DNA of 64,000 nt from DASRDU01 sp046331565 (lineage in GTDB: Bacteria; Acidobacteriota; Blastocatellia; RBC074). How positions within the stretch are numbered: the first letter of the stretch is position 1; each line of letters opens with the position of its first letter. A program made the translations under genes and the position numbers. Where the stretch lies: the NCBI GenBank assembly GCA_046331565.1, contig JAXLQP010000001.1:2914001-2978000 (forward strand), read 5' to 3'. Positions 59,787-64,000 of the stretch are shown piece by piece. Under the pieces are notes generated by a model. The model made no database searches. It was not told where the DNA came from and saw nothing but the letters and a program-made list of their open reading frames with translations.

Positions 59787-61616
59787 TCAGGCGGGTTCGG
59801 ATTCCGGGAGTTCCTGCCGCTGCCAGAGTTGCCGGTACAGGCCGTTGCGGGCGAGCAGTTCCTGATGCGTGCCGGATTCAGCGAGGCGGCCATGATCGAG
59901 CACAAAAATGCGGTCGGCGCGGGTGACTGAGGTCAGGCGGTGCGTGACTGAAATGACGGTGCGGCCTCTGGCCAGGCGCTGAATGGTGCCGATGATGGCG
60001 GCTTCGGTGGTCTGGTCGAGCGCCGAAGTCGCTTCGTCGAGAATCAGAATGGCCGGGTTGCGAATGATGGCGCGGGCAATGGCGATGCGCTGCCGCTGCC
60101 CGCCCGACATCAGCGCGCCGCGTTCACCGGCCTGGGTGTCGTAACCATTCGGCAGCGAGAGAATGAACTGGTGAATTTCAGCCGCGCGGGCCGCGTCCTC
60201 AACTTCGGCATCGGTGGCGGCGGGATTGCCGAGCCGGATGTTTTCGCGGATTGAAGTATTGAAAAGAATGTTTTCCTGAAAGACGACGGCCATCTGCGCA
60301 AGCAGCGATTCACGGGTGATGGCGCGCAGGTCGTGACCGTCAACTTTCACCGCGCCGCGTGTGGGTTCATAGAGTCGCAGCAGCAGATTCAGAATCGTGC
60401 TTTTGCCTGAGCCGCTTGGCCCGACAATGGCGACGTTTGCGCCGCGCTGAATTTGCAGGTTCAGATTTTTCAACTGCCACTGCTGCCCCGTGTAACTGAA
60501 CGAAACATTTTCGAAAGTAATGTCACGTTCGAGGCGCGGCAACGCAACGGCCTCAGGCGCATCGGTAATGTGCGGTTCTTCGTCAAGCAGGTCAGTGATG
60601 TGCTGAATGCTGCCGGCGGCCTGAATGGTGACGGGAATAAACTGGCTGACATAACCGATGTTGTAGCTCAGTTCCCAGAAGACGCTTTCAAAAGTGACCA
60701 GCGTGCCGATGGTCATCTTTTTGTGAAACGTCAGCCACGCGCCGAAACCCAGAATCAGAATGTGCAGCAGCAGCACTGCCGTGTTGACCGACCGTTCGAC
60801 CATCGCATTCAGAAAGCTGACGTGCGAAGCGGTGCGGGCCAGCGGCTGATTTCTCTGCCGGAACCAGTTGAGTGCAATCAGGTGCAGCCCGAAAGCCTTG
60901 ATGACCGGCTGCGCGACGACATTTTCCTGCACGACGCTGAGCGTTTCGGCTTCGAGTTGTTTTTTCTGATAAGTCGCGGCCACTGCGCGCGGCGAGAAGA
61001 TGCGCGGGCCAAGCAGCGTCAGCGGCCAGATCAGCATCGCCGCCAGCGCCAGTTGCCAGTTCAGATAAAAGAGCAGCCCGACGGCGGTAATCAGTTCGAG
61101 CAGCGGCAGCAGCCCCCACGACACCGCGTGCATCACCACGTCCTCAACTTCGCCAAGGTCGGTTGAAAAACGCGACATCACTTCGCCAACCTTCATCCGC
61201 GAATAAAAGTTGAGCGAGAGCGCCTGCAAATGCTCAAACAGCCGATGCCGGATGTCGCTGAGGACGGTTGAGCCAAGCCGCGAGTTGAGGTAATCGCACA
61301 GAATGCTGACGGTCGAAATCACCACGGCCAGCACGCCCAGCACAATCAGAATCCATTTCAGCGCGTCGTAATCTTCTTCGTAGAGTGCTTCATCAATCAG
61401 ATATTTCAGCGACAGCGGGAAGGCGACGTTATAGCCGGTTTCAATCAGAATGCCGATGGCCAGCAGGCTGAGGCTCGAACGATACTGGCTGAAGTATGGC
61501 CGCAGAAAAGTAATGACGGTGCCGAGCGCGCCCACAGCCTTGTCGGCGTCGTAATCTTCGGGTTCGTCATCGTCATCTTCTAACTCGTCATCATCGAGTT
61601 CATCTTCCAGCGGCAT
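59787..61616 (-). CDS. ABC exporter (fused permease and ATPase)
   Basis: The 609-residue half-transporter has an acidic N-terminal tract (LEDELDDDELEDDDDEPEDYD), six membrane helices over about residues 45-340 (for example SLLAIGILIETGYNVAFPL) and an ATPase domain with Walker A GPSGSGKST, signature MSGGQRQRIAIARA, Walker B LILDEATSALD and H-loop VTHR. It works as a homodimer or with a partner to export a lipid, peptide or other compound; the substrate is unknown. The acidic N-terminus is unusual. It starts 10 bases after the SET-domain gene stop, in one operon. Confidence 0.93.
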   Translation of the reverse strand: MPLEDELDDDELEDDDDEPEDYDADKAVGALGTVITFLRPYFSQYRSSLSLLAIGILIETGYNVAFPLSLKYLIDEALYEEDYDALKWILIVLGVLAVVISTVSILCDYLNSRLGSTVLSDIRHRLFEHLQALSLNFYSRMKVGEVMSRFSTDLGEVEDVVMHAVSWGLLPLLELITAVGLLFYLNWQLALAAMLIWPLTLLGPRIFSPRAVAATYQKKQLEAETLSVVQENVVAQPVIKAFGLHLIALNWFRQRNQPLARTASHVSFLNAMVERSVNTAVLLLHILILGFGAWLTFHKKMTIGTLVTFESVFWELSYNIGYVSQFIPVTIQAAGSIQHITDLLDEEPHITDAPEAVALPRLERDITFENVSFSYTGQQWQLKNLNLQIQRGANVAIVGPSGSGKSTILNLLLRLYEPTRGAVKVDGHDLRAITRESLLAQMAVVFQENILFNTSIRENIRLGNPAATDAEVEDAARAAEIHQFILSLPNGYDTQAGERGALMSGGQRQRIAIARAIIRNPAILILDEATSALDQTTEAAIIGTIQRLARGRTVISVTHRLTSVTRADRIFVLDHGRLAESGTHQELLARNGLYRQLWQRQELPESEPA

Positions 61617-61625
61617 AAAATCAGG

Positions 61626-62324
61626 TTACTCTTCGCTTTCTTCGTACTCTGCCTCGAAACGCTGCGCCAGCCGCAACTGCGCCGCCAGCGCGGCCTGAAA
61701 TGAAGCGTACAGCTCAGGCGCACGGCTTTGCAGTTCACGCACCAGCGCCGGTGATTCATTGACAATGAAAGCCGGGACAATGCCCGTCACAGGTTCGCGC
61801 GTCAGCACCATCTGCAACTGCCGTTCGCGGGGCAGACTGGCAAAATCGGTCAGCACGCGGCGACAGTCAGGCTCACCGCACAAACACTGCATCGTCCACG
61901 ACCCGCCGATTTCTTCGGCATCATCGGCAGTGGTCATCGTTGAATAATCAATCGTCACTTCATCACCAGGCCTGATTTCGCGCAGCGCAACCAGCGCCAC
62001 GACTGAATCATCCTCGCACTCAGCCCAGTTGCGATAAGCCACGTTCGGGCGGCAGGAATGATTGAGAAACCAGAACGGATGATCGCTGCTGACGTAAAAA
62101 TACCACTGCGGCGCGATGGCCGTGCAGCGATCCTGATGCTCGGTGTCGGTGTCATCCCACGCGATGATCTCCGCTTTGTCTGTTTCGCGCCAGTCCAGCC
62201 GCAGCACGACTTCGCCAGGCGCGAAAGGTGCAAGGGCATAAAGCCCTGCGCCAATCTCTTCGCGGCCAGGCACAGGCCGGGCCACAAGTCGCGCATCATC
62301 CGGGAAATGTTTCTCACTCATCAC
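61626..62324 (-). CDS. SET-domain protein (lysine methyltransferase-like)
   Basis: The 232-residue protein has SET-domain motifs: EEIGAGLYALAPFAPGEVV, WFLNHSCRPNV (the NHS-C catalytic core), GDEVTIDYS, and a post-SET cysteine cluster (MQCLCGEPDCR), which binds zinc together with the core Cys. It should methylate lysine in a protein using SAM. SET proteins are uncommon in bacteria, so transfer from a eukaryote or chlamydia-like donor is possible but not shown. It sits between the flavin/methyltransferase fusion and the ABC gene with 5- and 10-base gaps. The start may be either of two adjacent ATG codons. Confidence 0.86.
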   Translation of the reverse strand: MMSEKHFPDDARLVARPVPGREEIGAGLYALAPFAPGEVVLRLDWRETDKAEIIAWDDTDTEHQDRCTAIAPQWYFYVSSDHPFWFLNHSCRPNVAYRNWAECEDDSVVALVALREIRPGDEVTIDYSTMTTADDAEEIGGSWTMQCLCGEPDCRRVLTDFASLPRERQLQMVLTREPVTGIVPAFIVNESPALVRELQSRAPELYASFQAALAAQLRLAQRFEAEYEESEE

Positions 62325-62329
62325 GGATT

Positions 62330-64000
62330 TCAGTCATTCACCTTGGTATAAAAGCAGTAACGCAGGCTCTCTTCGTCAGGATACCAGTCGTCATCATCGG
62401 CGTTGTATTTTTCTTCGCAGCGCCACAACCGCGCCAGCGTCTTTTCGTCAGTCACGGCCATTTTGAAACCGTGCGCCATAAAGACTTCGCTCCATTCCCA
62501 CAGCGTCATCAGCGTTTTGATGCCGCGCAGCAGGTTGCGCCGCGTAAACAGTTCAGGGTTCATGTCGCTCGTCAGACTGGCAAAGATCACGCCCTTTTTC
62601 GTGACGCGGTGCAGTTCTTTGATGGCGCGTCCGATCTGACTTTCAGGGATGTAACCCAGACAGGTTTCATACACGAAATCGAAATGATTGTCGGGGAATG
62701 GCAGCTTGCGCAGATCGCCGAGCAGGTTGCGACGTTTCAGTTTTTTCGGCGTCAGGCTGTGAATGTATTTATTGTTCTCGATGCCCCACGCATCAATTTT
62801 GTATTCGCCAAACTCTTCGAGCGTCAGCCCGCTGGCCGATCCGGCATCGAGCAGCCGGTAAGGCGGCGCGGCCTGCCACACGATTTTGATCAGATCGCGG
62901 ACGTAACGCGCGTCGAAGTATTCGTCGTATGAATCCTCGTAAGACCACTCATCGTGATAGTGATCGAAGTAATCACGATCAACGCGGCTGTGGCGCATCC
63001 TTGCGGCGGCCTGCTGCTGGCTGCGACTCAGGTAAACGACGTTGTACCAGTCCCTGCCAGCGCCGACTGAAAATTCTTCTTTCAGCACTCTGGCCGCATC
63101 CGGCTTGTGACCGTTCTGCGCGTCCTGTTCCGCGCCGTAAATTCTCGACGTAATGCCGAGCAGCCGCTGTTTGAGCATCCACGAATGCAGCAGGTCAGTG
63201 GCGAAATCAGCCGAATCAAGCACGCCGTTTAATGTTGAATCAAACAGGTAATCACCGACCATCAAAAGCGCGGGATGCTCTTTCGGCTCCGGCAGGTGCG
63301 CCGATCTGGTGTCGCGCACCGGCAGGCCGCCGGGCTGCGCGTTGACTGAAGCCAGCCAGCGATGCACTCTCGCTTCCAGAAAGTTCTCGCGCGCTTCGTC
63401 GTGCAGTTCATCCGGCAGCGAATCCAGCACGCTGTCAATCAGCGTCTGATCGTCAAAGCCTGCCATCGAAAGCGCGCTCGTGCCGGCGAGCAGCCAGCCC
63501 AGCACGCCGTATTCGCCCGTGTCGTGCCGCGCGCCTTCGTCATACACGCAGCAGCCGCCAAACGCATCCAGCATAAACCACGAATCGGTAATCAGCCTGC
63601 GCCAGAACGGCTTTTTGAAAAGCACCGACACGCGCACGTAATGCGCGGGCCGGTCGTAATAAGCAATGTGCTTTGACATCGCCCGCCGCAGTGTGTCGCT
63701 GCCCCATTCGACGCTGCCGAGCCAGTTATGCGGCAGCGCAACAAAGACCGCATCAAAATCCTGCGTCTCAACTTTGCGGTTGCGGCGGTAATGCACGCGG
63801 TAAGTGTCATCGGGATTTTTTTCGATGCGCACGACCGGCGCATTCAGTTCAATGCTCGTGTGCGTGAGCCGCCCACGCAGTTCCTCTGTCAGCCGTTCAA
63901 TGCCGCCCTCGACTGAATAGAGCCGGATGTAACCGGGTACATCCATCAGAAAATTTTTCAGCCCGTTCAGCCCGCTGGTCAGGTGCGGTTCAGTGGCCAG
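62330..64000 (-). CDS. Flavin amine-oxidase-like/methyltransferase fusion, N-terminus cut by window edge
   Basis: Only the C-terminal 556 residues are in the window; the frame is open to the edge. The first part (about 1-300 of the visible piece) resembles an amine-oxidase/desaturase-type FAD protein: GGIERLTEELRGRL, DFDAVFVALPHNWL and a C-terminal FAD-like block (MVGDYLFDSTLNGVLDSADFATDLL). The FAD-binding N-terminus lies outside. The second part (about 350-556) is a class I SAM methyltransferase: YRLLDAGSASGLTLEEF, GDLRKLPFPDNHFDFVYE and IKELHRVTKKGVI. A fusion of this kind points to tailoring of a lipid, pigment or natural product; the substrate is unknown. It ends 5 bases before the SET-domain gene. 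Confidence 0.86.
   Translation of the reverse strand: MATEPHLTSGLNGLKNFLMDVPGYIRLYSVEGGIERLTEELRGRLTHTSIELNAPVVRIEKNPDDTYRVHYRRNRKVETQDFDAVFVALPHNWLGSVEWGSDTLRRAMSKHIAYYDRPAHYVRVSVLFKKPFWRRLITDSWFMLDAFGGCCVYDEGARHDTGEYGVLGWLLAGTSALSMAGFDDQTLIDSVLDSLPDELHDEARENFLEARVHRWLASVNAQPGGLPVRDTRSAHLPEPKEHPALLMVGDYLFDSTLNGVLDSADFATDLLHSWMLKQRLLGITSRIYGAEQDAQNGHKPDAARVLKEEFSVGAGRDWYNVVYLSRSQQQAAARMRHSRVDRDYFDHYHDEWSYEDSYDEYFDARYVRDLIKIVWQAAPPYRLLDAGSASGLTLEEFGEYKIDAWGIENNKYIHSLTPKKLKRRNLLGDLRKLPFPDNHFDFVYETCLGYIPESQIGRAIKELHRVTKKGVIFASLTSDMNPELFTRRNLLRGIKTLMTLWEWSEVFMAHGFKMAVTDEKTLARLWRCEEKYNADDDDWYPDEESLRYCFYTKVND

Overview
The window reads as a chromosomal segment of an environmental, Gram-negative-type bacterium, most likely an Acidobacteriota member (Blastocatellia-like; this assignment is inference). 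Supporting signs are a secreted protein with the TIGR03437-type C-terminal domain that is abundant in Acidobacteria, an ECF-like sigma factor paired with a Ser/Thr kinase, a second kinase fused to TPR repeats, a Uma2 nuclease and a heptosyltransferase that implies LPS. GC is fairly high and genes are densely packed. No integrase, transposase or CRISPR array was seen.

Layout. 1-16960 (minus strand) is a type VI secretion (T6SS) locus. In transcription order it holds an acyl-CoA ligase, a HAMP-SpoIIE phosphatase, an FHA protein, tssK, tssL, tssM, tagJ, tssA, tssB, tssC, hcp and an unrecognised gene cut by the left edge. TssE, F, G, H and VgrG are not in the window. 17182-21585 (plus) is a translation block rplM-rpsI-rpsB-tsf-pyrH-frr with a recognisable promoter and a strong terminator; S2 carries a long RGG/ERGE-rich tail. 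21616-24168 (minus) holds Uma2, a lipoprotein and Fe-type superoxide dismutase, two of them with clear terminators. A tRNA-Leu(UAA) follows at 24436.

24691-34090 is a mixed accessory stretch: a membrane-anchored PQQ-like propeller, a winged-helix/hydrolase/cyclase-like fusion, a DUF3574 protein with a di-haem cytochrome c, a lipoprotein rhodanese with an in-frame TGA where relatives have Cys (probable selenoprotein, with a SECIS-like hairpin just downstream), a TolB-like lipoprotein, CPXCG and PilZ proteins, and a zinc-ribbon protein. 34350-44046 holds an orphan ABC ATPase, a kinase-TPR receptor, a DUF5678/retropepsin-like pair, a thioesterase, two crotonases, a cupin, a heptosyltransferase and a PlsC acyltransferase with a membrane domain.

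44812-53545 encodes three large secreted proteins built of repeats (PKD/HYR/IPT, FN3, BNR/TIGR03437). 53653-57445 holds the ECF sigma/kinase pair and a lipoprotein. 57577-59538 is a MerR-like/VWA operon. 59787-64000 is a tight minus-strand operon: a flavin amine-oxidase-like/methyltransferase fusion (cut by the right edge), a SET-domain methyltransferase and an ABC exporter.

Intergenic spaces carry many long inverted repeats of several families, some with 7-bp periodicity. They include a perfect 56-bp inverted repeat between the two crotonase genes and two opposed copies of a G-rich element. The most notable single observation is the putative selenocysteine rhodanese at 30700-31260.
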